The notes under the pieces: model-generated
The model's database searches: none
The model's input: only the letters and a program-made list of their open reading frames with translations
Told to the model about the DNA's origin: nothing
Position numbers and translations under genes: made by a program
Part shown: piece after piece, positions 1-6,560 of the stretch
Position numbering within the stretch: the stretch's first letter is position 1
Layout: each line of letters begins with the position of its first letter
Assembly (NCBI GenBank): GCA_014523665.1
Contig: JAATVR010000300.1
Coordinates: forward strand, 1-9,406
From: Nitrososphaerales archaeon TH526
GTDB lineage: Archaea > Thermoproteota > Nitrososphaeria > Nitrososphaerales > Nitrososphaeraceae
Direction of reading: 5' to 3'
Length of the DNA stretch: 9,406 nt

Positions 1-327
1 ATACAGGGTAATAGTATAGGTGTAGCATCTCACTCAAGTACCGGTGCTGCTATAGACTCAAACCTTATGAATGGCAACTTGTTAGCAGGAATAACATTTG
101 TCAACACACAACAATCCAATGTAGGAATGAATAATGTAGTTGGAAGTCAGAATGGAGTATTTCTTGATGGACAGAGCTCACAGAATACAATATCAGCCAA
201 TAATGTACTTGAGAATGTCATTGACCTTAACAATGCAAACGGACTACCAACAAACATCAACGCAAATCAGTATACAGACAACAGCTGTCAAACAAGTAAT
301 CCTAGTGGTCTATGTATAGGTAGGTAA
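1..327 (+). CDS. Right-handed parallel beta-helix (NosD/PbH1-like) secreted protein, 3' end only
   Basis: The frame is open from base 1 to a TAA at 325-327, so this is the last 108 residues of a gene that starts outside the window. The ATG at 67 is internal and not a likely start. The residues are dominated by Asn, Ser, Gly, Ile and Val in a loose period of about 22, with NSIG, NGVFLDG and NTISANNVL turns. This is typical of right-handed parallel beta-helix repeats (PbH1/NosD-like families). The end, NSCQTSNPSGLCIGR, carries two cysteines 10 residues apart that could form a disulfide cap, which fits an exported protein. Such proteins are common as surface proteins in Nitrososphaeria; the substrate or ligand cannot be told from this part. 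The family call is fairly sure, the function is not. Confidence 0.82.
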   Translation: MQGNSIGVASHSSTGAAIDSNLMNGNLLAGITFVNTQQSNVGMNNVVGSQNGVFLDGQSSQNTISANNVLENVIDLNNANGLPTNINANQYTDNSCQTSNPSGLCIGR

Positions 328-328
328 G

Positions 329-360
329 AAAAAGAGAATAAGTACTTATCCTTCTTTTTT
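329..360 (+). terminator. Probable terminator after the beta-helix gene
   Basis: Just after the stop codon, AAAAAGA pairs with TCTTTTT and encloses the perfect palindrome ATAAGTACTTAT. The run ends in seven pyrimidine-rich bases (CTTCTTTTTT). An oligo-T tract right after a stop codon is the usual archaeal termination signal; the weak A-U stem may add little. Confidence 0.5.
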
Positions 361-840
361 AAATTGCAAAAAAGAGATTTAGGCTGGTATCTTTTCTAAT
401 TGCGCAAGCAACTTCATAACATATGAAAGTTAAATAACGTATACGAAATGGATTTCGGTAATTAAAAAAAATTTCACAGCGAAAATACCAAATACCAAAT
501 GATCAATTGGCAGAGAAAAAGGCAATTCATTTCCTAGCAGTGGCAGATTTGTATTGTTGCTTACAACGGGAAGCAAGGCAAGAGATTGTTCAAAATTGCT
601 TTTACGAGCAAAAAAAGTCTTTGCGTTTTAAATACTATTCCCTTTGGGCATGCTGACCTAAAACGAGCAGCAAAATCTGGATTAGTTGCAATAAATAGAA
701 AACAGAGGAATTTTTTGTTTTCCTAGCGTACCGTATTCCTACCACCACAGTTAGAATTGAATTTCTTAGCAGTTTTCGAATCGAGACTTGTATGAAGCTA
801 ACAATCCTGCTTATTCTGTGGAGAATTCTTTTTTTGTTAG
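361..840. other. Gene-poor interval of about 480 bases
   Basis: This AT-rich stretch contains no complete gene that I can support. It holds poly-A and poly-T tracts and one interrupted frame, listed separately at 499-726. The plus-strand frame at 788-1078 is the shadow of the minus-strand winged-helix gene and is not annotated. I find no tRNA-like T-arm and no repeat in this interval. Confidence 0.4.
499..726 (+). pseudogene. Possible decayed small gene with one in-frame TAG
   Basis: Read from the ATG at 499, the frame gives MINWQRKRQFIS, then TAG (535-537), then 62 open codons to a TAG at 724-726. The second part is basic and protein-like, for example IVAYNGKQGKRLF and GHADLKRAAKSGLV. A single change of the internal TAG would give a 75-residue basic protein. 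I do not recognise a family. A 62-codon open stretch can arise by chance in DNA of this composition, so this is only a candidate relic. Confidence 0.2.
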
Positions 841-1212
841 CTACCTACTTAGAAATTGCCGTAGTTTTTCATTTTCTATTAGCGTATCCATCATTTTCGA
901 ACGTTCAGAATCTGGGATCCCAGATGAGCCTAGCATATCAATAGCCCTCAGCTTCCAGTATTCTTTAGCGATAGTGTCCCTTATAACTACATGCCAATCG
1001 AAAATAACTTTACCAAAAGAGGTAAGCCGGTATCTTCCATTTGTCTTTTGGATTAGACCACAAATTATCAAGTTATGAAGCCTAGAATAATACTGTTTGC
1101 GAGTCAACTTTAGATTTGATATGGAAAATGGGACTCTTTCTTGAATACTACCTAGCATTTCTCTACATTTCTCATCTGATATACATTTGAGAACATCCGA
1201 TTCAGTAATCAA
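841..1212 (-). CDS. Winged helix-turn-helix DNA-binding protein
   Basis: This 123-residue cytoplasmic protein has a single winged-helix domain at about residues 8-71. The recognition helix is around TRKQYYSRLHNLIICGLI (37-54). It is followed by the wing QKTNGRYRLTSFGKVI (55-70), the usual 'G(L)I..NGRY.LT..G' pattern of archaeal winged-helix regulators. The remainder is a charged helical tail that could serve in dimerisation. The start is a TTG at 1210-1212, the only usable start between the upstream in-frame TAG and the first internal ATG (Met19). Starting at Met19 would cut into the first helix, so TTG is preferred. It stands alone with wide gaps on both sides. Orphan winged-helix proteins of this size are numerous in Nitrososphaeria; no target can be inferred. 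Confidence 0.72.
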   Translation of the reverse strand: MITESDVLKCISDEKCREMLGSIQERVPFSISNLKLTRKQYYSRLHNLIICGLIQKTNGRYRLTSFGKVIFDWHVVIRDTIAKEYWKLRAIDMLGSSGIPDSERSKMMDTLIENEKLRQFLSR

Positions 1213-1589
1213 GGGTCCATAATTATGGGAAATCTACCCATATTAACATTACTAGGGCAATCAGTTTAAGATCCGAAATCCCAAAGTATAGAGAATTGAG
1301 CAGCATTTCAGATAAAGCTAACAGGATGTTACTCCTTTTCGAGGGGAGCTTACATTCATCTTTACTCAACTGCAATTTCTTATTTCCGAGTCAAAGGAAC
1401 TAAAAAATGCTCAACTAAATCTGAAGTCGGCCGCGTCATCATCTAGTAGTATCTTTAAACAAAATCATCCAACGGTTAGAAGCCAAGAAAAATTTTGGTA
1501 CTCATGACAGTTACTAGCAAACAACTCTAAGACTGGGTATGGCAGTTGGTCTTCATAAAGCAATGTGTTTATGGATCTCGCCCGACATA
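1213..1589. other. Intergenic stretch with two adjoining open frames, possible gene relic
   Basis: No intact gene is supported here. On the plus strand a frame is open without a good start from 1211 to a TAA near 1403, encoding for example EIPKYRELSSISDKANRMLL. A second frame is open from 1322 to the TGA at 1505-1507, including ISESKELKNAQLNLKSAA. They overlap at a GGGG run near 1340, and adding one G would join them into roughly 100 codons. This could be a decayed coding sequence with a homopolymer frameshift, or chance. The rest (1508-1589) shows nothing I can name. Confidence 0.2.
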
Positions 1590-1988
1590 CTAACTCGATA
1601 TTATTTTCCTTACTCTTTCGACTAATTTTTGGTTCTCTATAGGCTTACGCATGAATCCGTCAGCACCTACGCTATTGAAAATGTCACTATAGTCTCCGTA
1701 AAACATTTCTCCTGCTGTCAAAAAGCATATTTTTGCATCGTGATCAATTTTTTTTAGCTCACGGTACAAGGCAAGGCCATTAAGATGAGGCATCTTTATG
1801 TCAAGTATTATGAGGCCATAAACACCGGGACGAAAATTCTGAAGGACTTCTCTAGGATCGCTATATGAATCGACCTTGAAACCATTAGTTTCCAGAACCA
1901 TGTGCAAAGAGATGTTCACGTCCAGTTCGTCGTCTACGACCAAAATTCTGTCCTGCTCAGGATTTTCTTGTTCGATCCTAGAAGCCAT
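1590..1988 (-). CDS. Stand-alone response regulator receiver (CheY-like) protein
   Basis: This single-domain receiver protein has no output domain. Numbering from an alternative GTG start at 2012, the acidic pair is D27-D28 (ILVVDDE) and the phospho-acceptor is D71 (LIILDIKMPHLNG). The switch residue is T99 (FLTAGE) and the invariant lysine K123 is followed by P124 (MRKPI). All catalytic residues are present, so it should be phosphorylated by a histidine kinase and act through protein partners. The ATG at 1986-1988 (132 residues) is preferred because it is the stronger codon and still leaves about 14 residues before the first strand. The GTG at 2010-2012 directly follows an in-frame TAG and would give 140 residues. 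No kinase gene lies in the window. Receiver-only proteins are common in Nitrososphaera-type genomes. Confidence 0.88.
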   Translation of the reverse strand: MASRIEQENPEQDRILVVDDELDVNISLHMVLETNGFKVDSYSDPREVLQNFRPGVYGLIILDIKMPHLNGLALYRELKKIDHDAKICFLTAGEMFYGDYSDIFNSVGADGFMRKPIENQKLVERVRKIISS

Positions 1989-2060
1989 ACTCCTTCTTAC
2001 CTCTGACGCCACCTAAACAAACAAGTACGAAGTACCTTAAATGATACTTTCACATTGCTT

Positions 2061-2077
2061 TGTAAATTATAATTATA
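2061..2077 (-). promoter_or_regulatory. TATA-like promoter of the receiver gene
   Basis: The minus strand reads TATAATTATAATTTACA here. A box centred near 2068 would place the transcript start near 2042, leaving a leader of about 50 bases to the ATG at 1988 or 30 to the GTG at 2012. The position is sensible for an archaeal TATA/TBP site, but AT-rich DNA gives such matches often. Confidence 0.4.
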
Positions 2078-2429
2078 GCAGTTCAGCAAAAAAAGACCCC
2101 GGTTAACATCATACCTAGAATAGTCTCCAAGAGAGATAAACTTTGCTAGATCTGGCTCCTAAGTCCGGATTCAGTGAATTTGGGAGAATTCCATTTCATT
2201 GCACGGCGTGTATGTTATACGTTATTTTGCATTATAATGCAGAGATTGTTCATCTTTTTTAACTGGATTATAATGCAGAGATTGTTCATCTTTTTTAACT
2301 GGATTACAGATCCACTCTCCATTTTATTTCAATTATATGAGCCCATCACAAAACGATCGTGTCGAACGACAGCTTAGCTTAGAATATACCCTTTCATCAG
2401 TGCTTTTTCATGAATCTTGCTAAATGCAG
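2078..2429. other. Intergenic interval containing the 36-bp tandem duplication
   Basis: I find no supported gene. A 67-codon GTG-initiated plus-strand frame (2174-2377) spans the duplication, but its open length comes partly from the 36-bp unit being a multiple of three. Its sequence is poor in protein-like features, so it is not annotated. The repeat and its palindrome are listed separately. Confidence 0.4.
2231..2302 (+). repeat. Perfect 36-bp tandem duplication with TATA-like core
   Basis: Two identical 36-base units lie head to tail at 2231-2266 and 2267-2302, and the first four bases of a third follow. Each unit starts ATTATAATGCAGAG and ends in a T-run plus AACTGG. The first copy is preceded by TGC, so TGCATTATAATGCA (2228-2241) is a perfect 14-base palindrome there. 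In the second copy the left arm is lost. Perfect identity points to a recent duplication, by slippage or by a regulatory site being doubled. Each unit holds a TATA-like core and a T-run, so it could carry a plus-strand promoter, but no gene follows on that strand. Confidence 0.9.
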
Positions 2430-2735
2430 CTACGGCTTATACCAATCTGAAAACCTGCTAGAATTTTTTCTACCTCTTCTAAATGGAAGCTGATTCCAAT
2501 AATATTTGCCATAATTGTAGAGATAATGGTAATGCTTTGAAACGTAGCCGATGACAATCGATATTATTCCACCTACTAGGAAACGGTATCCTATTATTCT
2601 AAATCCTTCCGATTCCTCTTGTGGTAGTGCCATATTTGCTATCCACAGACAGACAAGGCTAAAAGTAACTATTACAATTCCAGCTCCAATAAGAGGTTTA
2701 AACAAAAGATCTTGCTGTTGCCGATCCTTTGTCAT
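2430..2735 (-). CDS. Small two-helix membrane protein
   Basis: This 101-residue protein has an ATG start (2733-2735). A short polar N-terminus with K3, D4 and R5 is followed by a hydrophobic helix at about 14-36 and a short acidic loop (PQEESEG, 38-44). A second helix covers about 47-66. An unusual aromatic stretch with six tyrosines and a tryptophan follows (KHYHYLYNYGKYYW, 67-80), and then a basic tail (RRGRK, 86-90). By the positive-inside rule both ends should be cytoplasmic, with the acidic loop outside. I do not recognise a family. It is a monocistronic gene with its own TATA-like box. A real gene is likely given its ATG, its sensible topology and the spacing of its promoter. Confidence 0.65.
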   Translation of the reverse strand: MTKDRQQQDLLFKPLIGAGIVIVTFSLVCLWIANMALPQEESEGFRIIGYRFLVGGIISIVIGYVSKHYHYLYNYGKYYWNQLPFRRGRKNSSRFSDWYKP

Positions 2736-2792
2736 GTGGTCTCATTACATTGGCCTTTCATTTAATTTCTTCTTCCATATTGACGCGTTAAG

Positions 2793-2804
2793 TGCATTAT
2801 AATA
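2793..2804 (-). promoter_or_regulatory. TATA-like promoter of the two-helix membrane protein gene
   Basis: The minus strand reads TATTATAATGCA about 60 bases upstream of the ATG at 2735. This predicts a transcript start near 2774 and a leader of about 40 bases. The 11-base core ATTATAATGCA is the same as in both copies of the nearby tandem repeat (2231 and 2267), which suggests a shared regulatory element and not only a TBP site. Confidence 0.4.
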
Positions 2805-2929
2805 GTTCATTTCGAATAGAACTTATCTTAGGTGAGCACGAAACTTACATCCCCTACTGGTTCAGCTAATCAATGTTACTTCTACTACCGGTTAATTGAA
2901 CCTCTCCTCATATCATAATTTTTCAAAAA

Positions 2930-3175
2930 TCAGTCTACGCTATCAACGTAGTCAATCTTCAGATCCCCGGGTGCGACCTCTATTCTCCGTTTGTGCTTTT
3001 CGATCCAGGAGACCCTAATGAGCCCAAATATTTCAAGGTCAAGTAAGATCTTGTTAAATGTGTCGTCGCTCACCTGAATTTCCTCCTTATTGAGGCCATT
3101 TAGGAGCTCCACATCGGTGATGTTTCCTGCCTGTTTTATCTTTTCAAATATCAAATTCCGTAGTGGGAATTTCAT
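2930..3175 (-). CDS. Small winged-helix DNA-binding protein
   Basis: This 81-residue protein has an ATG start (3173-3175). The fold reads as three helices plus a wing: helix 1 at about 4-15 (PLRNLIFEKIKQAG), helix 2 at about 20-29 (TDVELLNGLN) and a recognition helix around 35-53 (VSDDTFNKILLDLEIFGLI). The wing is at about 54-67 (RVSWIEKHKRRIEV). The domain fills almost the whole protein, so it has no effector domain. An upstream out-of-frame ATG is closed at once by TGA. A TTTAAA element near 3217 could be its TATA box with a leader of about 15 bases. I recall very similar short proteins in Nitrososphaeria as conserved hypotheticals. The DNA-binding role is inferred from fold alone. Confidence 0.78.
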   Translation of the reverse strand: MKFPLRNLIFEKIKQAGNITDVELLNGLNKEEIQVSDDTFNKILLDLEIFGLIRVSWIEKHKRRIEVAPGDLKIDYVDSVD

Positions 3176-3509
3176 CTCATCATATCCCGGAGAATGTAAT
3201 TATTCTTAGTTGCCTTTAAACGCTTCTCGCTATTGAATCATCTGTAGTGATTTTTTGTCCTCCCCAATCTAAATTACTCCAGAAGGGAAGTCCATTACAG
3301 GCCGGAGATTTTGACGCTTCATAATAGATCTTCATCACTTTTTTTGCCTTATGGCTCAATTTATCAGATTAATTCCACTACCTGATGTCCTGGAAAATGG
3401 TAATGCGCATGACTCCGACAACTACGCGAATCGGCCCATACATTCTTGATTGAGTCGCAGGATTTCGTAGTCAAGAAATAATTGTAGGAGATTGGCTTCC
3501 AAACTTACA
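3176..3509. other. Intergenic region between the winged-helix gene and mpgP
   Basis: The two genes are divergent, so this should contain both promoters. A TTTAAA box for the minus-strand gene lies near 3217. For mpgP only a weak AAGAAATAATTG element (about 3473-3484) is visible; it would start transcription close to 3505. A 32-codon ATG frame (3351-3449, plus) is present, but nothing supports it as a gene. No RNA gene is recognised. Confidence 0.4.
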
Positions 3510-4334
3510 ATGAATGATTCTACATGGCAAAAGATAGTTTTCACCGATATTGATGGCACCCTGATAGACATTTACAGTGGCAAATTTGAAGGGACTGATC
3601 TGCTAGTAAAAAAATTAGCAAAGATGGGAATCCCGGTCATTCTTTGTTCTGCCAAGACACGCAATGAGCAGGAATACATTAGAAATAAGCTTGGAATCTC
3701 TGACCCTTTCATAATCGAAAATGGAGGAGCGGTGGTGATACCAGACGGACATTTTGATGACTTTGAGATAGGTCATCATACCAGGAAGAACGGGTATAGC
3801 CTCATTGAAATAGGGGGTCGTTCGAGTGAAATAGTAAAACGATTAGCTAGAATTAGAGAGGAGCTCCAAATTAACTTTAGAGGTACTACAGATATGGCCT
3901 TGAACGAAATAAGTAGGAAGGTACGAATGCCATTGCCCTTCGCAAAGCGGATGTCAAAACGTGAATACGGAGAAACAATTCTAGAAATAGATCCGTCGGA
4001 CTTGGGCAGGTTGGCTAGAGTCTGCACAAGGACTGGCTTAAAAGTAATATATGGGGGAAGGTACACCGATATTACGCAGGGAAATGACAAGGGGAAGGCT
4101 ACCCGAGTACTAATTGATCTCTTTAGACGAAAGTATCAACCAAGGAGAACGATTTTTATCGGATTGGGCGATAGCGAAAACGATCTACCCATGCTAAAAT
4201 TAATGGACATTCCTGTGCTAGTCCAGAGGACTGATGGTTCATGGTGTGACTCGAAGATAAAAAATGTTGTCCGGTCTGACGGAATAGGGCCTAAGGGATG
4301 GAAAAATTCATTTAATTTGATAACAGGATTATGA
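3510..4334 (+). CDS. mpgP: Mannosyl-3-phosphoglycerate phosphatase (HAD superfamily, IIB subclass)
   Basis: This enzyme hydrolyses 2-O-mannosyl-3-phosphoglycerate to mannosylglycerate, a compatible solute, in the cytoplasm. Counting from the ATG at 3510 (274 residues), HAD motif I is TDIDGTL with nucleophile D13 and acid D15. Motif II is S47 in LCSAKT, motif III is K194 in QGNDKGKA, and motif IV is GLGDSENDLPML with D221 and D225 for Mg2+. The ENGG signature at 70-73 and the cap domain between motifs II and III match the MpgP/YedP branch. Length agrees with the family. An in-frame TTG at 3492 would add six residues; GGAG lies only one base before it, too close for a normal ribosome site, so ATG is preferred. 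The synthase gene (mpgS) is not adjacent. The closest alternative is a glucosyl-3-phosphoglycerate phosphatase. Confidence 0.88.
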   Translation: MNDSTWQKIVFTDIDGTLIDIYSGKFEGTDLLVKKLAKMGIPVILCSAKTRNEQEYIRNKLGISDPFIIENGGAVVIPDGHFDDFEIGHHTRKNGYSLIEIGGRSSEIVKRLARIREELQINFRGTTDMALNEISRKVRMPLPFAKRMSKREYGETILEIDPSDLGRLARVCTRTGLKVIYGGRYTDITQGNDKGKATRVLIDLFRRKYQPRRTIFIGLGDSENDLPMLKLMDIPVLVQRTDGSWCDSKIKNVVRSDGIGPKGWKNSFNLITGL

Positions 4335-4514
4335 TACAAGTCATTGAAATTTTAGTATTTGTTAGCACCTAAATGAATATAGTATATATAGTAGAAATAT
4401 TCAACTGCATGGAATCATAGTGAGCGAGATCAACTATGCCAACTATCATAATCTGCCATTTACCAATTCATAATTTATCAAATGCATTTGCATATTCTAT
4501 GCCAGAATAGATAG

Positions 4515-5027
4515 CTATTTCCATTCCTCCAGCAGGCTATCATCTCTATAGTTATTAGGATCAAGTCTAAACCCTGATGTCTTTTCACGTGGAACATCAT
4601 TTAGCTTTAAATAATACTCTAATTTTCGCTTCTTAAACTGCTTGGAGAGCCAGTGGACAAACTGCTGCTCCAACATTGAACCTTCTTCTTTTTTCATATC
4701 CGGGAAGATATTAAAAAGCGAATAAACAAAGTCAGGGTCTAAACACAATTCAAAGAATTCCCACCCCATCGTAATTCCTGTCGAATAGCACTGATATTCA
4801 AACTTCGTCTCTGCTCCCAACTCAAGATCTCCGATAAATTTAATGATTTTACCTCTTTCCTTTTCAAAATTTTGGCATGAACCAGTAATCACGATTAAAG
4901 GATCTCGCTTAGCAGGTATCCGATTCAATCTGAATATATCCCACACCTTACGATATAAAAGTACTCTTTGGCCAATTCCAGCAATACGCATGTTCTGGAT
5001 GTGAGTTTTATTTACGATGTATCTCAC
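4515..5027 (-). CDS. Hypothetical protein, probably 5'-frameshifted
   Basis: The intact frame of 170 residues starts at a GTG (5025-5027). I do not recognise a family. The protein is soluble, mixed alpha/beta and rich in aromatic and charged residues. It has an internal hydrophobic strand (DPLIVITGSCQNF), a Trp/Phe-rich middle (TGITMGWEFFELCLDPDF) and a basic patch KQFKKRKLEYYLKL before an acidic end. The GTG is doubtful. The same frame stays open and protein-like upstream to 5078 (SEFTRILPGPFKPTA) without any start, and then a different frame continues it to an ATG at 5124. The original gene was therefore probably about 202 residues and has a one-base frameshift near 5068-5081. Whether the shorter form is made is unknown. 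Confidence 0.6.
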   Translation of the reverse strand: MRYIVNKTHIQNMRIAGIGQRVLLYRKVWDIFRLNRIPAKRDPLIVITGSCQNFEKERGKIIKFIGDLELGAETKFEYQCYSTGITMGWEFFELCLDPDFVYSLFNIFPDMKKEEGSMLEQQFVHWLSKQFKKRKLEYYLKLNDVPREKTSGFRLDPNNYRDDSLLEEWK

Positions 5028-5124
5028 AGCCGTAGGCTTGAAAGGACCAGGAAGGATACGAGTAAATTCAGATCCAACTCAGGATGGCATTTTCGTCAAT
5101 ATGTTGCTCATTCAAGAATTCCAT
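5028..5124 (-). pseudogene. Displaced 5' end of the hypothetical gene, in another frame
   Basis: From the ATG at 5122-5124 the minus strand encodes MEFLNEQHIDENAILSWI and meets TGA at 5068-5070. Removing one base around GGATCTGAA would join it to the frame of the downstream 170-residue ORF as ...LSWIEFTRILPGPF..., giving a continuous protein of about 202 residues. The break is not in a homopolymer, which argues somewhat against a simple sequencing slip. A further minus-strand frame just upstream (ATG at 5163, MIMSVFEQEQVDGILE) could also once have been the start, which would need a second shift. This rests on frame continuity, not on a homologue. Confidence 0.4.
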
Positions 5125-5372
5125 CGACCTGTTCTTGTTCAAATACAGACATTATCATAGTGCGGTTATCGATATTAATACAATAACTGTACCCTATTAC
5201 TTATTTCGCTAAGCAGTGGATTAGACAGTACCGGCAGTCATGTCGTCCTCCTTGCAGACGTCAACATAAATCAACAACATGTCAATAGGGGCATTTAATG
5301 AGTCCAAGAAGAATGTATCACGCCTTCTGGAGTTTAGATTCTAATGGGGATAGGAAAGGAATTAAAACGGTA

Positions 5373-6560
5373 TCACAGAGAAACCTTTTGGATAGGGTTT
5401 GGCTGACTCACTAATTTACCTGCCATGGATTTTATTATGATCGACGCAACTAATCCATAAAACATGTTAAAGACTAGTGCCCCGATTAGAATTTTATCAT
5501 TTATTGAAAGGAGTTTACCAACCGTTATGGACGATGCAGTTCCCACAGGAGTCTGTTGAACTATAAGTTGGTCTTGATCGAGATTACGTAGCAAGGGCAT
5601 AATGACCCAAAACGTAACTGGAACAAAAAGAAATGCCCAAACTATCAACCCACAGATGAGTCCATATATCGGAGCATACTTATGTATAACAGATAAGATT
5701 CTGAAGTCTCTTAAAGCAAATGGTATTGATATTATAACGCCAATAATACTACCAGTGAATAAATGTAATAGTAGACCGGCGACGATCATATTCACTGATT
5801 CTGCATGGGATTGAGTTATTGATGATACCAGTACCAGGTAGAAAGTTCCCACAGGGATATCGATGGTTTTTTCTACTACAAAGATTAGTCCGCTAATACA
5901 AGCAGAGGCCAAAAATCCTGCCAACATACCAAAGCCCAGGACCCTAAACTTTACTCTTGTATTCTGTTGATCTTCTTTGTCAGCCACATAACTTTCTAAC
6001 CTTGATCTCCAATTCGCATTTCTATAAGATTTGATTCTGAAGAGGGAACTAATGATAAATCCAAACAGTGCCCCCCAAACAAGATGAAACAACACCGAGC
6101 TCAAAGCGGTGATTTGAATAAATTGATTAATTGTAGTCGTTGATATGGAAAAGTTTGTAGTGAGTGCCAGCAAGGTAACGATCTGAGTCATAGATGGTTG
6201 AATAAGAAAGGCGGTGATGGGAAGGAATACGATTAGCCAAATTATGATTCCAGCTACCATTCCTGATAATATTCCTTTCAATAGACTATGAGAAACCAAT
6301 CGAACGATTGCCGCGCCTACAATAGCCCCCATCAGAGTTCCGATCAAGATATGAAGGCCAAATCCAAAGTATGAAGCGATAATCGCATTATCCATTCCTA
6401 GTGCAATTCCGATGATGGAATAGAAGGTGCCAATAGGCAAGGCAACACCTGCTTCTACTAAAGCTAAAATAGACGATATGGACCAGGTCGCAATTGCTCC
6501 ACCAATTGCCCCGAATTTGGCCCCATCTAGAGCTACCGATTGCGCACCTAGACTTAACAT
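5373..6560 (-). CDS. Polytopic membrane protein made of two tandem homologous units
   Basis: This 395-residue protein with an ATG start (6558-6560) has roughly ten hydrophobic helices and a cytoplasmic-looking charged linker at about 175-206. It is an internal duplication. VEAGVALPIGTFY (35-47) matches VEKTIDIPVGTFY (229-241), GFGLHILIGTLMG (66-78) matches AGLLLHLFTGSIIG (261-274), and GIIIWLIVFLPIT (104-116) matches GLIVWAFLFVPVT (304-316). Glu36/Glu230, His70/His266 and Trp108/Trp308 are conserved between the halves within or next to predicted helices, suggesting a shared polar site such as ion, proton or metal binding. The end of unit 1, LFHLVWGALFGFIISS, resembles LVFNMFYGLVASIII near the C-terminus, with His159 replaced by Asn. 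I do not recognise a named family. It lies downstream of nirK on the same strand but behind a terminator. Confidence 0.85.
   Translation of the reverse strand: MLSLGAQSVALDGAKFGAIGGAIATWSISSILALVEAGVALPIGTFYSIIGIALGMDNAIIASYFGFGLHILIGTLMGAIVGAAIVRLVSHSLLKGILSGMVAGIIIWLIVFLPITAFLIQPSMTQIVTLLALTTNFSISTTTINQFIQITALSSVLFHLVWGALFGFIISSLFRIKSYRNANWRSRLESYVADKEDQQNTRVKFRVLGFGMLAGFLASACISGLIFVVEKTIDIPVGTFYLVLVSSITQSHAESVNMIVAGLLLHLFTGSIIGVIISIPFALRDFRILSVIHKYAPIYGLICGLIVWAFLFVPVTFWVIMPLLRNLDQDQLIVQQTPVGTASSITVGKLLSINDKILIGALVFNMFYGLVASIIIKSMAGKLVSQPNPIQKVSL

Noticed and set aside
2174..2377. 67-codon GTG frame containing a repeated 12-residue unit
   Set aside because: The repetition merely reflects the 36-bp DNA duplication, and there is no promoter or protein-like sequence outside it.
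2758..2778. Tiny upstream frame (MEEEIK) in the leader of the two-helix membrane protein gene
   Set aside because: The predicted transcript start falls inside it, so it is probably not transcribed whole.
3351..3449. 32-codon ATG frame between the winged-helix gene and mpgP
   Set aside because: It is too short to separate from chance and shows no recognisable motif.
3776..4339. Minus-strand frames opposite mpgP
   Set aside because: They are antisense shadows of a gene with intact HAD motifs.
4479..4490. Perfect palindrome CAAATGCATTTG downstream of the hypothetical gene
   Set aside because: A single 12-base palindrome in AT-rich DNA is expected by chance, and no T-run follows to make it a terminator.
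5298..5414. 38-codon ATG frame on the plus strand
   Set aside because: It is short and its end overlaps the 3' end of the membrane protein gene; no support.
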